Source: Streptomyces maremycinicus (GTDB lineage: Bacteria > Actinomycetota > Actinomycetes > Streptomycetales > Streptomycetaceae). From it: a stretch of 64,000 bases of DNA. Position numbers and translations under genes: made by a program. Below are positions 38,956 through 48,914 of the stretch, piece by piece. The stretch lies in the NCBI RefSeq assembly GCF_001184025.1, contig NZ_BBYG01000009.1:248001-312000 (forward strand), given 5' to 3'. The notes below the pieces were generated by a model. The model was not told the DNA's origin and searched no databases. It saw only the letters and a program-made list of their open reading frames with translations. How positions within the stretch are numbered: position 1 is the first letter of the stretch; each line of letters begins with the position of its first letter.

Positions 38956-39762
38956 CTAGTGGAGCCTCGTGTAGAAGGGGCGGACCCGCTCCCTCAGCCA
39001 GTCGCCCACCGGATCCTGGGCCACGTCCAGGAGGACCAGGTTGACCGGCCAGGGCGCCGGGGTCCTGCCGAGCGCCCTGCCCAGCGCCTCCAGGGGCAGG
39101 GCCCTCAGGTCGCCTTCCAGAGCGGAGAGTTCCACGCCCACGAACATCACCGGGTCCGCCGTCTCGATGGCGGCCAGGCAGCGGCGGGCGGTGCGGACCA
39201 CGCCCGTGGCCTCGAACTCCGCCGAGGCCGCGGCCAGGAAGTCCATCGGGTCGTCCTGCCAGTCGGGCTCGAAGAGACGGACCCGGCCGCCGGCCGCGGT
39301 GCCGTCCAGCGGGGTGCGGCCCGCCCGGCACAGCTCGGCCACGGCGGGCGGCGGCAGCGGGACACCGACCACGCCGTCCGGGTTCACCAGGATGCCCGCC
39401 TGCGGGGGCAGCCCCCGGGCGAACTCCACGGCCGGCGCGATCGTGAACGACATGTGCGAGCCGACGACCTGCCGGAACTGCTCCTCGGAGCTGAAGACCG
39501 GCACGTACACCTGGCCCTCGAGCTCCATCGTGGGCAGGTCGAGGGGGCCGCTGTGCGGGCCGCCGCCGCCGGGCAGCGGCACCCAGACGAAACTGCGCCC
39601 GAGCACCTCGACGATCCGGCCGCCGGCTCCCGGCACGCCGAGGGAGACGGAGAGCACCTCCTCCAGCTCGTTGCCGGGCCATCCGCCGTGCGGATGGGGG
39701 TGCGCCTGCGCCGGAAAGTCCGCGGAGAAGTCCGTCGGAAAGTTGGCCGGGGGGAAATCCAT
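38956..39762 (-). CDS. SseB-like protein 2 (enhanced serine sensitivity family)
   Basis: 268 residues, start MDFPPANFPTDFSADF, followed by a His/Pro-rich stretch. The domain core is SseB-like: NELEEVLSVSLGVPGAGG, VYVPVFSSEEQFRQVVGSHM, FARGLPPQAGILVNPDGVVGVPLPPPAV, and the C-terminal half with ELSALEGDLRALPLEALGRAL. The ending VGDWLRERVRPFYTRLH echoes the first protein ending PFYD, so the two are paralogs. Same strand as the neighbour and the P-loop gene. Role unknown. Confidence 0.8.
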   Translation of the reverse strand: MDFPPANFPTDFSADFPAQAHPHPHGGWPGNELEEVLSVSLGVPGAGGRIVEVLGRSFVWVPLPGGGGPHSGPLDLPTMELEGQVYVPVFSSEEQFRQVVGSHMSFTIAPAVEFARGLPPQAGILVNPDGVVGVPLPPPAVAELCRAGRTPLDGTAAGGRVRLFEPDWQDDPMDFLAAASAEFEATGVVRTARRCLAAIETADPVMFVGVELSALEGDLRALPLEALGRALGRTPAPWPVNLVLLDVAQDPVGDWLRERVRPFYTRLH

Positions 39763-39840
39763 CTGCCTACCGCCTGCTGAGAACCGCTCACTTCGCTGTG
39801 GCTGAAAGGCTAGCGGGTACCGGGCGTCGCGCCCGAGCCC

Positions 39841-40524
39841 TCAGCCCGTGAAACCGATACGGCGCAGCGCGTCGGCCGCCGCGCGGTCGAGCAGCACCGC
39901 CGAGCCGCAGCCCGCGGGCAGCCGCCCCTTCTCCACCGAGCGCACCAGCCGGGAGGCGGCGTGCCGGTGGCGCAGGAACGCGTACCGGGAGACGCCCCGG
40001 CCGCGCTCGCGCTGCCCCTCCAGTGCCGTGTCCGCGCCGACGTCCAGGAGGAGCAGGTGCAGGGTGCCGCCGCGGCGGCGGGCCTCGCGGGCCAGCCAGT
40101 CGCGCACCCAGGCCTGCGTGCCGCAGTCGTGCACGACGACGCCCGCCCCGCCGCGCAGCGCCCTGCGCAGTCCGGCGTAGTGGGCGAGCCGGACGAGGGG
40201 GCGGTAGAGGCCGTAGGGCAGGAAGCGGGGAGCGCGGGCGTCCCAGCGGTCCCGGGTGTCCTGGGAGTCGATGCGGGTGCCCTGCACGGTCCGCCGCATG
40301 AGCGTGGACTTGCCGCTGCCGGGCAGACCGGTGACCACGACCAGGTCGCGGGGGCCGAAGAGCAGGCCGTGCGGGCTGCGGCCGGCCCGCTCGCGCAGGT
40401 CGCGGACGACGGGCGCAGGCCGGCGACCGCGCGCCTGACGGGCCGGGGCGACGGGCTGCGCGGGCAGCGCGATCCCCGAGCCGGTCGCGAATGCCCTGGA
40501 CCTCGCCGTGGTCGTCCTGTTCAC
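39841..40524 (-). CDS. P-loop ATPase/kinase-like protein
   Basis: 227 residues. A single AAA/zeta-like P-loop GLPGSGKST (66-74) is followed by IDSQDTRDRW, a kinase-like feature, and LHLLLLDVGADTALEGQRERGRG, resembling the LID region of small-molecule kinases. The N-terminal 40 residues are low complexity. It could be a kinase of the zeta-toxin or gluconate-kinase type; no toxin partner is nearby. It is the first gene of a run P-loop, SseB-2, SseB-1, transcribed away from the riboswitch. Confidence 0.75.
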   Translation of the reverse strand: MNRTTTARSRAFATGSGIALPAQPVAPARQARGRRPAPVVRDLRERAGRSPHGLLFGPRDLVVVTGLPGSGKSTLMRRTVQGTRIDSQDTRDRWDARAPRFLPYGLYRPLVRLAHYAGLRRALRGGAGVVVHDCGTQAWVRDWLAREARRRGGTLHLLLLDVGADTALEGQRERGRGVSRYAFLRHRHAASRLVRSVEKGRLPAGCGSAVLLDRAAADALRRIGFTG

Positions 40525-40710
40525 CGTGATCGTCCTCCCCTGGGGTCAGATGGTGTCCTCATCCCCACCGAGCGTAAAGAGAAGGTAATGCGCCACGTCC
40601 GGTGATTTCGTACGCGTACCGACACAAGCCGGTTACAGATCCGGCCTGCCGGGATCGGGGCGAGCCGTGCAATGATGGCCGCGCCAACTGCATACCGGCC
40701 GTTTGAATCC

Positions 40711-40919
40711 GCGCGGGAGAGTCCTCAGCAGCAGCTTCGCTGGGGCGCCGAAGGAGCAAGTCCCTCCCTTGAATCTCTCAGGCCCCGTTACCGCGCGGGC
40801 GAGGCACATCTGAAAAGCGGGCCGCTGTCTCCAGTGGCCCCACCCAAGGTGCAAGTCACGACCGAACCCGTTCCGGGTGGTCATGGCGAACCTCTCAGGT
40901 TCCGATGACAGATGGGGAG
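40711..40919 (+). ncRNA. Tandem glycine riboswitch
   Basis: Both aptamers show the conserved pieces. Aptamer 1: CGGGAGAGTC at 40714, GCCGAAGGAGCAA at 40747 and CTCTCAGG at 40775. Aptamer 2: AAGGTGCAAGT at 40846, CTCTCAGG at 40892 and TTCCGATGACAGATGGGGA at 40900. The order is that of the gcvT element upstream of glycine cleavage genes. Glycine binding is expected to turn on expression of gcvT starting at 40964, and gcvH, glyA and sdaA may be read through. Confidence 0.9.
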
Positions 40920-40963
40920 GAACGACCTCGCCGTGCCGTCATGCCTTGGGAGACGAACGCCCG

Positions 40964-42106
<1,143 letters not shown>

Positions 42107-42130
42107 ACACTGGGCGCGTCGACGCCCGCC

Positions 42131-42169
42131 CGCACGTGACCCTGCGCACATTTCCGCTGCTCACGTGCG
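42131..42169. promoter_or_regulatory. Inverted repeat with CACGTG cores between gcvT and gcvH
   Basis: CGCACGTGA (42131-42139) and TCACGTGCG (42161-42169) are perfect complements separated by 21 bases. Each arm contains CACGTG. It may be an operator or an RNA hairpin in the 118-base gap; no protein is known to me for it. Confidence 0.5.
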
Positions 42170-42224
42170 TATCCAGCAGTCCCCCATTCACCAGCACCCT
42201 CCCGCGTACAGGAGAATTCAGGCC

Positions 42225-42602
42225 ATGAGCAACCCCCAGCAGCTGCGCTACAGCAAGGAGCACGAGTGGCTGTCGGTCGCCGAGGACGGCGTCTCGACGG
42301 TCGGCATCACCGAGCACGCGGCCAACGCGCTCGGCGACGTGGTCTTCGTCCAGCTCCCCGAGGTCGGTGACACGGTGACCGCGGGCGAGACCTGCGGCGA
42401 GCTGGAGTCGACCAAGTCGGTCAGCGAGCTGTACGCGCCGGTCTCCGGCGAGATCGTCGAGGTCAACCAGGACGTCGTCGACGACCCGGCGCTGGTGAAC
42501 TCCGCCCCCTTCGAGGGCGGATGGCTCTTCAAGGTACGCACCGCGGGCGAGCAGGACGACCTGCTCACCGCCGACGAGTACACCGCCTTCACCGCCGGCT
42601 GA
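42225..42602 (+). CDS. gcvH: Glycine cleavage system H protein
   Basis: 125 residues. Lipoyl carrier shuttling the aminomethyl group between the P, T and L proteins. Lipoylation site Lys64 in [16 protein letters not shown]-terminal [10 protein letters not shown] and the VVEVNQ-like strand are typical. AGGAG lies about 10 bases before the ATG. The next gene, glyA, starts 14 bases downstream. Confidence 0.97.
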   Translation: MSNPQQLRYSKEHEWLSVAEDGVSTVGITEHAANALGDVVFVQLPEVGDTVTAGETCGELESTKSVSELYAPVSGEIVEVNQDVVDDPALVNSAPFEGGWLFKVRTAGEQDDLLTADEYTAFTAG

Positions 42603-42616
42603 GGAGTCGTAGACGC

Positions 42617-43894
42617 ATGTCCGTCCTGAACACGCCCCTGCACGAGCTCGACCCGGAGATCGCCGCCGCGGTCGACGCCGAGCTGAACCGCCAGCAGTCC
42701 ACGCTCGAGATGATCGCCTCGGAGAACTTCGCTCCGCTCGCGGTGATGGAGGCGCAGGGCTCGGTCCTGACCAACAAGTACGCCGAGGGCTACCCGGGCC
42801 GCCGCTACTACGGCGGCTGCGAGCACGTCGACGTGGCCGAGCAGATCGCGATCGACCGGATCAAGGAGCTGTTCGGCGCCGAGTACGCCAACGTGCAGCC
42901 CCACTCGGGTGCCTCCGCCAACCAGGCCGCCCTGTTCGCGCTGGCCCAGCCGGGCGACACGATCCTCGGCCTGGACCTCGCGCACGGCGGTCACCTGACC
43001 CACGGCATGCGGCTGAACTTCTCCGGCAAGCAGTTCGACGTCGTCGCCTACCACGTGGACGACGCCGGACTGGTCGACATGGCCGAGGTCGAGCGGCTCG
43101 CCAAGGAGCACCGCCCCAAGGTGATCATCGCGGGCTGGTCGGCGTACCCGCGGCAGCTCGACTTCGCCGAGTTCCGCCGGATCGCGGACGAGGTCGAGGC
43201 CTTCCTGTGGGTCGACATGGCGCACTTCGCGGGTCTGGTCGCGGCCGGTCTCCACCCCAACCCGGTGGAGTACGCGGACGTCGTCACGTCCACCACCCAC
43301 AAGACGCTGGGCGGCCCGCGCGGCGGCATCATCCTCGCGAAGAAGGAGTTCGCCAAGAAGCTGAACTCCTCCGTCTTCCCGGGCTTCCAGGGCGGCCCCC
43401 TGGAGCACGTGATCGCGGCCAAGGCGGTCTCGTTCAAGGTCGCCGCGAGCGAGGACTTCAAGGAGCGCCAGGCCCGCACGGTCGAGGGCGCGCGGATCCT
43501 CGCCGAGCGCCTGACCGCGCCGGACGCCCGCGCGGCCGGGGTCAACGTCCTGTCCGGTGGCACGGACGTGCACCTGATCCTGGTCGACCTGCGCGAGTCC
43601 GAGCTGGACGGCCAGCAGGCCGAGGACCGGCTCCACGAGGTCGGCATCACGGTCAACCGCAACGCGGTCCCGAACGACCCGCGGCCCCCGATGGTCACCT
43701 CGGGCCTGCGGATCGGCACGCCCGCCCTCGCGACCCGCGGCTTCACCGCCGAGGACTTCGCCGAGGTCGCGGACGTGATCGCCGAGACGTTGAAGGCGCC
43801 GTCCCCGTTCGCGGAGGCCGACGCGGCGGCGCTGAAGGCCCGGGTCACCGCCCTGGCCGACAAGCACCCGCTGTATCCCGGTCTGAGCAAGTAG
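42617..43894 (+). CDS. glyA: Serine hydroxymethyltransferase
   Basis: 425 residues. PLP enzyme that interconverts serine and glycine with tetrahydrofolate. The PLP Lys is Lys229 in [14 protein letters not shown]; active-site features include [34 protein letters not shown] and the [16 protein letters not shown] region. Full length. 14 bases after gcvH. This joins glycine cleavage with one-carbon and serine metabolism in one operon, and a hairpin lies between it and sdaA. Confidence 0.98.
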   Translation: MSVLNTPLHELDPEIAAAVDAELNRQQSTLEMIASENFAPLAVMEAQGSVLTNKYAEGYPGRRYYGGCEHVDVAEQIAIDRIKELFGAEYANVQPHSGASANQAALFALAQPGDTILGLDLAHGGHLTHGMRLNFSGKQFDVVAYHVDDAGLVDMAEVERLAKEHRPKVIIAGWSAYPRQLDFAEFRRIADEVEAFLWVDMAHFAGLVAAGLHPNPVEYADVVTSTTHKTLGGPRGGIILAKKEFAKKLNSSVFPGFQGGPLEHVIAAKAVSFKVAASEDFKERQARTVEGARILAERLTAPDARAAGVNVLSGGTDVHLILVDLRESELDGQQAEDRLHEVGITVNRNAVPNDPRPPMVTSGLRIGTPALATRGFTAEDFAEVADVIAETLKAPSPFAEADAAALKARVTALADKHPLYPGLSK

Positions 43895-43905
43895 TCCCTT
43901 TTCCC

Positions 43906-43941
43906 GGGTGCCGCGCACACTGTGAGGTGTGGGCGGCACCC
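43906..43941. promoter_or_regulatory. Long hairpin between glyA and sdaA
   Basis: GGGTGCCGC (43906-43914) pairs with GCGGCACCC (43933-43941). A second stem, CACAC with GTGTG, continues inside with a loop of six bases. It lies 12 bases after the glyA stop and ends 29 bases before the sdaA GTG. There is no U-tract, so it may be an attenuator or a stability element rather than a terminator. Confidence 0.6.
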
Positions 43942-43970
43942 CGCACCACCCTGCATTGAGGAGTTCCCCC

Positions 43971-45338
<1,368 letters not shown>

Positions 45339-45375
45339 CCCGGGGGCGGATCGCGGGGACCGTCGCGGGACGGTC

Positions 45376-45462
45376 TCAGGCACCGCCGCAGTCGTAGTCG
45401 CAGAGGCAGTCGCAGTCGCGGGGGCAGTCGCGGGGGCAGTCGCACGGACAGGGGAGCTTCAC
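45376..45462 (-). other. 12-bp repeats, possible antisense Cys/Asp micro-ORF
   Basis: The plus strand repeats GGGGGCAGTCGC between sdaA and the MOSC gene. The minus strand can be read from a GTG at 45462 to TGA at 45376 as 28 residues with Cys/Asp repeats such as CPCDCPRDCPRDCDC. No ribosome site was found, so it may be only a repeat. It is antisense to the MOSC leader. Confidence 0.35.
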
Positions 45463-45465
45463 CGT

Positions 45466-46008
45466 ATGAGCGGGTCGGTCAGCGCTGTCAGCAGCAGCGG
45501 AACGTACTCCTTCACCAAGCCCAACCGGGAGAGCGTCACGCTGCTCGCCGGGCTGGGGGTGGCGGGGGACGTCCACGCGGGCACCACGGTGAAACACCGG
45601 TTCCGGATGGAGAAGGACCCCTCGCAGCCGAATCTCCGGCAGGTGCACCTCATCCACGAGGAGCTGTTCGAGGAGGTGCGGACGGCCGGGTTCGAGGTGG
45701 CCGCCGGCCAGCTCGGGGAGAACGTGACCACGCGCGGGATCGACCTGCTCGGGCTGCCCACCGGGACGCGTCTGCGGCTCGGCGGACAGGCCGTGGTCGA
45801 GGTGACCGGGCTGCGCAATCCCTGCAAGCAGATCGACGGCTTCCGCAAGGGCCTCATGAAGCAGGTCGTCGGACGGGGTCCGGACGGCCGGCCGTCCTTC
45901 CGGTCCGGGATCATGAGCGTGGTGCTCAGCGGGGGTGTGGTGCGGCCCGGGGACCCGATCACGGTCGAGCTGCCGGACGGACCGCACCACCCCCTGCGGA
46001 TCGTCTAG
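45466..46008 (+). CDS. MOSC domain-containing protein
   Basis: 180 residues; AGGGGAG lies about 9 bases upstream of the ATG. MOSC (Moco sulfurase C-terminal) fold: FTKPNRESVTLLAGLGVAGDVHAG, NLRQVHLIHEELF, LGENVTTRGIDLLGLPTGTRLRLG and the conserved Cys in LRNPCKQID. MOSC proteins bind molybdopterin or handle sulfur-type transfer; many are stand-alone with unknown role. No molybdenum gene lies nearby. Runs convergently with the next gene, 6 bases apart. Confidence 0.92.
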   Translation: MSGSVSAVSSSGTYSFTKPNRESVTLLAGLGVAGDVHAGTTVKHRFRMEKDPSQPNLRQVHLIHEELFEEVRTAGFEVAAGQLGENVTTRGIDLLGLPTGTRLRLGGQAVVEVTGLRNPCKQIDGFRKGLMKQVVGRGPDGRPSFRSGIMSVVLSGGVVRPGDPITVELPDGPHHPLRIV

Positions 46009-46014
46009 GGCGGG

Positions 46015-46677
46015 CTAGCCGCGGAAGGTCGCCGGGCGTTCCGGGCTCGCCTCGGCCAGGGCCTTGGTGACCGCCTCGACGCCGGCCCGCAGCCCGTGGA
46101 CGGGGGTGTCGGGCTGCTGGCGCCAGGAGTCGTCGATGCCGCCCGCGTCGACGGTGTCGAAGCCGAGCTCGTCGATCAGGGCGCGCACCTTCGCCTTCGC
46201 CGCCTCGTCGTCGCCGGCCACCGGGAGCGCCATGCGGTCGGGATCGCCCGCGGGGAGCGGGCGGTCCAGGATGTCCTGGGCGTAGGTGCCGTTGAAGGCC
46301 TTGATCACGGGGTGGCCGATACGGCGTTCGGTCCAGCGGCTCTCGGTGAGCCCCTCGTCCTCGATCTCCGCGATCCGGCCGTCGCGCTGCTGCGGGTAGT
46401 AGTTGTTGGTGTCGATGACGGCCACACCGTCGGCCGCGCCGTCCAGGATTCCGGACGGCAGACTCGGGACCGCCTTGACCGGAATCGTGATCACCACGAC
46501 CTCGGCACCGCGCGCCGCCTCCTCGACGGTGACGGGGGTCGCTCCCGTCTCCTCGGCGAGTTCCCCGAGCGTCTGCGGGCCGCGGGAGTTGGCCACGGAG
46601 ACGTCGTGACCGAGAGCCCTGAGACGCCGGGTGAGGTTGCCGCCGATGTTGCCCGCGCCGATGATGCCGATCTTCAT
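46015..46677 (-). CDS. NADP-binding oxidoreductase (F420:NADP oxidoreductase-like, NAD-binding 3/F420 family)
   Basis: 220 residues from ATG at 46677. A Rossmann fold begins at the start, MKIGIIGAGNIGGNLTRRL, with SVANSRGP as the NADP-phosphate-binding segment. VVVITIPVKAVPSLP, IDTNNYYPQQRDG and KAFNGTYAQDIL are typical of this family. It may act as an F420-dependent or other NADPH reductase. The frame extends upstream without a good start. A palindrome (46710-46736) lies just before it. Confidence 0.85.
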   Translation of the reverse strand: MKIGIIGAGNIGGNLTRRLRALGHDVSVANSRGPQTLGELAEETGATPVTVEEAARGAEVVVITIPVKAVPSLPSGILDGAADGVAVIDTNNYYPQQRDGRIAEIEDEGLTESRWTERRIGHPVIKAFNGTYAQDILDRPLPAGDPDRMALPVAGDDEAAKAKVRALIDELGFDTVDAGGIDDSWRQQPDTPVHGLRAGVEAVTKALAEASPERPATFRG

Positions 46678-46709
46678 GAGAGGCCTTGCCTTCCGGGAGC
46701 GAGTCGATT

Positions 46710-46736
46710 CAGGTTCGATGCACATGCATGCACCTG
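46710..46736. promoter_or_regulatory. Imperfect palindrome upstream of the oxidoreductase
   Basis: CAGGT and ACCTG frame a core of TGCA repeats (GATGCACATGCATGCAC). The arms pair except for the middle. It is 33 bases upstream of the start and could be an operator. Confidence 0.4.
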
Positions 46737-46926
46737 AGGGCGGCAACCCCGGCCGACGGCGGCCTATTCCGGCTCCTCCGCGATCCGTACGAGATTTTCC
46801 GCGGAGCTGGCACCGGCCGCCGAACGGATCCTCCAGTTCCGCCGCGCGAAAGGCGACGTCGGCCTCGACGAAGGCAGGGACCCGCCGCTGGAGCGTGCGC
46901 ATCGAGCGCCGGTCATGACATGAGGA

Positions 46927-46955
46927 GGGGGCGCCCCGCATCGCGAGGCGCCCCC
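46927..46955. terminator. Hairpin after the EF-hand gene
   Basis: GGGGGCGCC (46927-46935) pairs exactly with GGCGCCCCC (46947-46955), 11-base loop. It lies 13 bases from the EF-hand gene stop (46968), on its downstream side. The plus strand has a short CTTT after it. Confidence 0.75.
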
Positions 46956-46967
46956 TTTCCGCTCGTC

Positions 46968-47180
46968 TCACTTGTTCAGGTGCGCCCAGAACTCGTCGAA
47001 CGAGAGGAGCTTGTCACCGTCGAGGTCTCGGCTCTTGATGATGACCTCGGCGACCGACTCGGTGACGTTCCAGTCACCCCCCTGCGCCAGGGCGGTCTTG
47101 AACTCGGCCGCGGTGATGAAGCCGTCCCCGTCCGTGTCGATCCGCTGGAACTCCTTGCGTGCCTCTTCGATGTCGGCCAC
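46968..47180 (-). CDS. EF-hand calcium-binding protein
   Basis: 70 residues from GTG at 47180 (AGGGG about 7 bases upstream). Two EF-hand loops: DTDGDGFITAAE (15-26) and DLDGDKLLSFDE (52-63), with acid residues at the calcium positions, so both should bind Ca. The start at 47201 is possible but upstream residues are poor. Streptomyces have several small EF-hand proteins thought to buffer or sense Ca. There is no signal, so cytoplasmic. A hairpin follows. Confidence 0.9.
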   Translation of the reverse strand: MADIEEARKEFQRIDTDGDGFITAAEFKTALAQGGDWNVTESVAEVIIKSRDLDGDKLLSFDEFWAHLNK

Positions 47181-47246
47181 CGATCCGCCCCTCTTCTCCA
47201 TACCTGCATGTCGTGCCGTCCCGCTGTCGTGCGGACGCAGGTCAGG

Positions 47247-48158
47247 TTAGCTGGCCGTGCGGACCTCCAGTGCGGCGACCACCCAGGCGAACTCCTCCTC
47301 GTGGGCCGAGAGCGTGGCCCCCTTCAGGACCGCCATCAGCTCCCGGTACCGGGCCAGGCGCACGTTGTGGGTCGCCTTCATGCGCTCCAGCACGGCGGCC
47401 CGGTCGGTGTCGCCGAGGAGATCCCGCAGCACCGTGTCGGCCTCAGGGGACTCCGGTGCGATCCCCCGCTCGCGGGCCCTGCCCACCAGCTCGATCAGCC
47501 GCTTGAAGAACCACATGGACGCCCCGCGCGGGGTTTCCCGCGCCCGGTCGGCGGCGTTGAACTCGGCCGCCTGCCGCATCTGGACCCGGAACTCCGGGTC
47601 CCGCACCATCTCGGCCAGTTCCACCCAGGCGTCCACCTGCTCGGGTGTCGGGTCCTCCGGCAGATCCGTCGCGCTCGTGCGCATCCGCTCCCGGATGTCC
47701 GGGTCGGCCAGGTCCAGCCCGTGGAACATCTCGTCCACGAACTCCTGGAGGATCCGCCTGCGCTCCGCCGCCGAAAGCCGTGCCAGGTCGTTCATCAAGG
47801 TCATCTCCTCAGCGGTCGAACCGCGTCGCGCCACGGACGACAGGACCGCACGGGTCAGCTTCAGCGAGCGGATCTGCGCGTCCAGCGCGGACACGTGCGC
47901 CGCGGCGACCTCCGCGACGGTCCGCTCCCCCGAGAGCACCCGGCGCACGTCGGCCAGACCGAGGCCCAGCTCGCGCAGGGTGCGGATCAGTTCCAGCCGG
48001 GCGACCGACGCGGCGTCGTAGAGCCGGTAGCCGCCCGCCGAGCGGGTCAACGGGGTCAGGACACCCTCGTCGGACCAGAAGCGGATGGTGCGCACGGTCA
48101 GTCCGGTCGTGCGGGCCAGCTCTCCGATGGTGAAAAGTCCGGTGCCGTCGTCGATCAT
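47247..48158 (-). CDS. MerR family transcriptional regulator
   Basis: 303 residues from ATG at 48158. N-terminal winged helix: LFTIGELARTTGLTVRTIRFWSDEGVLTPLTRSAGGYRLYDAASVARLELIRTLRELGLGL, residues about 8-70, then a coiled-coil AHVSALDAQIRSLKLT. The C-terminal 200 residues, with many charged helices, are the sensor. It is probably autoregulated from a MerR-type promoter with a 19-base spacer (48166-48196) and has a possibly leaderless message. Divergent from the GNAT gene. Confidence 0.92.
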   Translation of the reverse strand: MIDDGTGLFTIGELARTTGLTVRTIRFWSDEGVLTPLTRSAGGYRLYDAASVARLELIRTLRELGLGLADVRRVLSGERTVAEVAAAHVSALDAQIRSLKLTRAVLSSVARRGSTAEEMTLMNDLARLSAAERRRILQEFVDEMFHGLDLADPDIRERMRTSATDLPEDPTPEQVDAWVELAEMVRDPEFRVQMRQAAEFNAADRARETPRGASMWFFKRLIELVGRARERGIAPESPEADTVLRDLLGDTDRAAVLERMKATHNVRLARYRELMAVLKGATLSAHEEEFAWVVAALEVRTAS

Positions 48159-48165
48159 GTGTGTG

Positions 48166-48196
48166 AGTGTGGGCCTTCCAGTGGGTGGAGACTCAA
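48166..48196 (-). promoter_or_regulatory. MerR-type promoter with 19-base spacer, likely leaderless
   Basis: Minus strand: TTGAGT (-35; plus 48191-48196) and CACACT (-10; plus 48166-48171) lie 19 bases apart, the long spacer typical of MerR-controlled promoters, with a CTCCA-TGGAAG dyad inside. The start codon is only seven bases after the -10, so transcription likely starts at the A of ATG. Confidence 0.6.
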
Positions 48197-48218
48197 GGAG
48201 CGCGGAGGGGCGGTCGCG

Positions 48219-48914
48219 GTGGGGACCTTGCGGGACATTCTCGACGCGGCCGCGCGCGGTGTCTTCCCGCCCGCCGACGGCCGCACGACCGTCCTGCCCC
48301 AGCCCTGCCCGCGCGACGCGGGGGTCCTCTCCTTCACCGCGCACTCGGTGGTCTTCACGGACGAGGACCCGGAGTGGGTCCACGCGACCCTGGCCGCCGC
48401 CGACTGCGACGCCCTCGCCGCGTCGATGAGCCCCCGGTTCCTGACGGCCCTGCTGGACCGCACGGGCCGGGTCGCGGAGACGGTCGACCAGCTGTGGGCC
48501 GGCTCCCCGCTGCCGGGCCCGCCGTCGCTCGCGCTGGCGGAGATCGAGGACCCGGAGCATCCCCGGGTGGTCAGCTCGCGCAGACGGCGCGACGAGGTGC
48601 GGGTGTGGGCTGCGCAGGGCGGCGTGATCGTCCTCGGGCGGGGGGTCGCGGGGCGGCTGGAGGTCGCCGTCGAGGTCGAGGAGGACGTACGCCACCGAGG
48701 GCTGGGCCGGGCCCTGGTCGGCGCGGCGCGGCACCTGGGCGGGGGTGAGCCGGTGTGGGCGCAGATCTCGCCGGGGAACGCCCGCAGCACACGGGCGTTC
48801 CAGGCGGCGGGTTATCTGCCGGTCGGGGCGGAGGCACTGCTCACTCTCCGGCGGACACCGGACGTCCCGGCGGCCGGCGCCCCGGCAGGTGACGGGGGTT
48901 GTCTTCGGTCCTAG
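48219..48914 (+). CDS. GNAT family acetyltransferase
   Basis: 231 residues from GTG at 48219 with GGAGGGG about 8 bases before. The C-terminal half has the acetyl-CoA motif VEEDVRHRGLGRALVGAARHL and the ending WAQISPGNARSTRAFQAAGYLPVG, a clear GNAT signature. The first 120 residues are an extra N-terminal domain. Substrate unknown. It lies divergent to the MerR gene. Its end overlaps the next, convergent, gene by 4 bases. Confidence 0.85.
   Translation: MGTLRDILDAAARGVFPPADGRTTVLPQPCPRDAGVLSFTAHSVVFTDEDPEWVHATLAAADCDALAASMSPRFLTALLDRTGRVAETVDQLWAGSPLPGPPSLALAEIEDPEHPRVVSSRRRRDEVRVWAAQGGVIVLGRGVAGRLEVAVEVEEDVRHRGLGRALVGAARHLGGGEPVWAQISPGNARSTRAFQAAGYLPVGAEALLTLRRTPDVPAAGAPAGDGGCLRS

Noticed and set aside
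39841..40524. Zeta-toxin type toxin-antitoxin system
   Set aside because: The P-loop protein has a zeta-like layout, but no antitoxin-size gene is next to it and the SseB neighbours do not fit.
46737..46926. Possible small coding region between the oxidoreductase and EF-hand genes
   Set aside because: All three plus frames were read; none has a good start with a ribosome site and a plausible protein. It is left as a non-coding gap.
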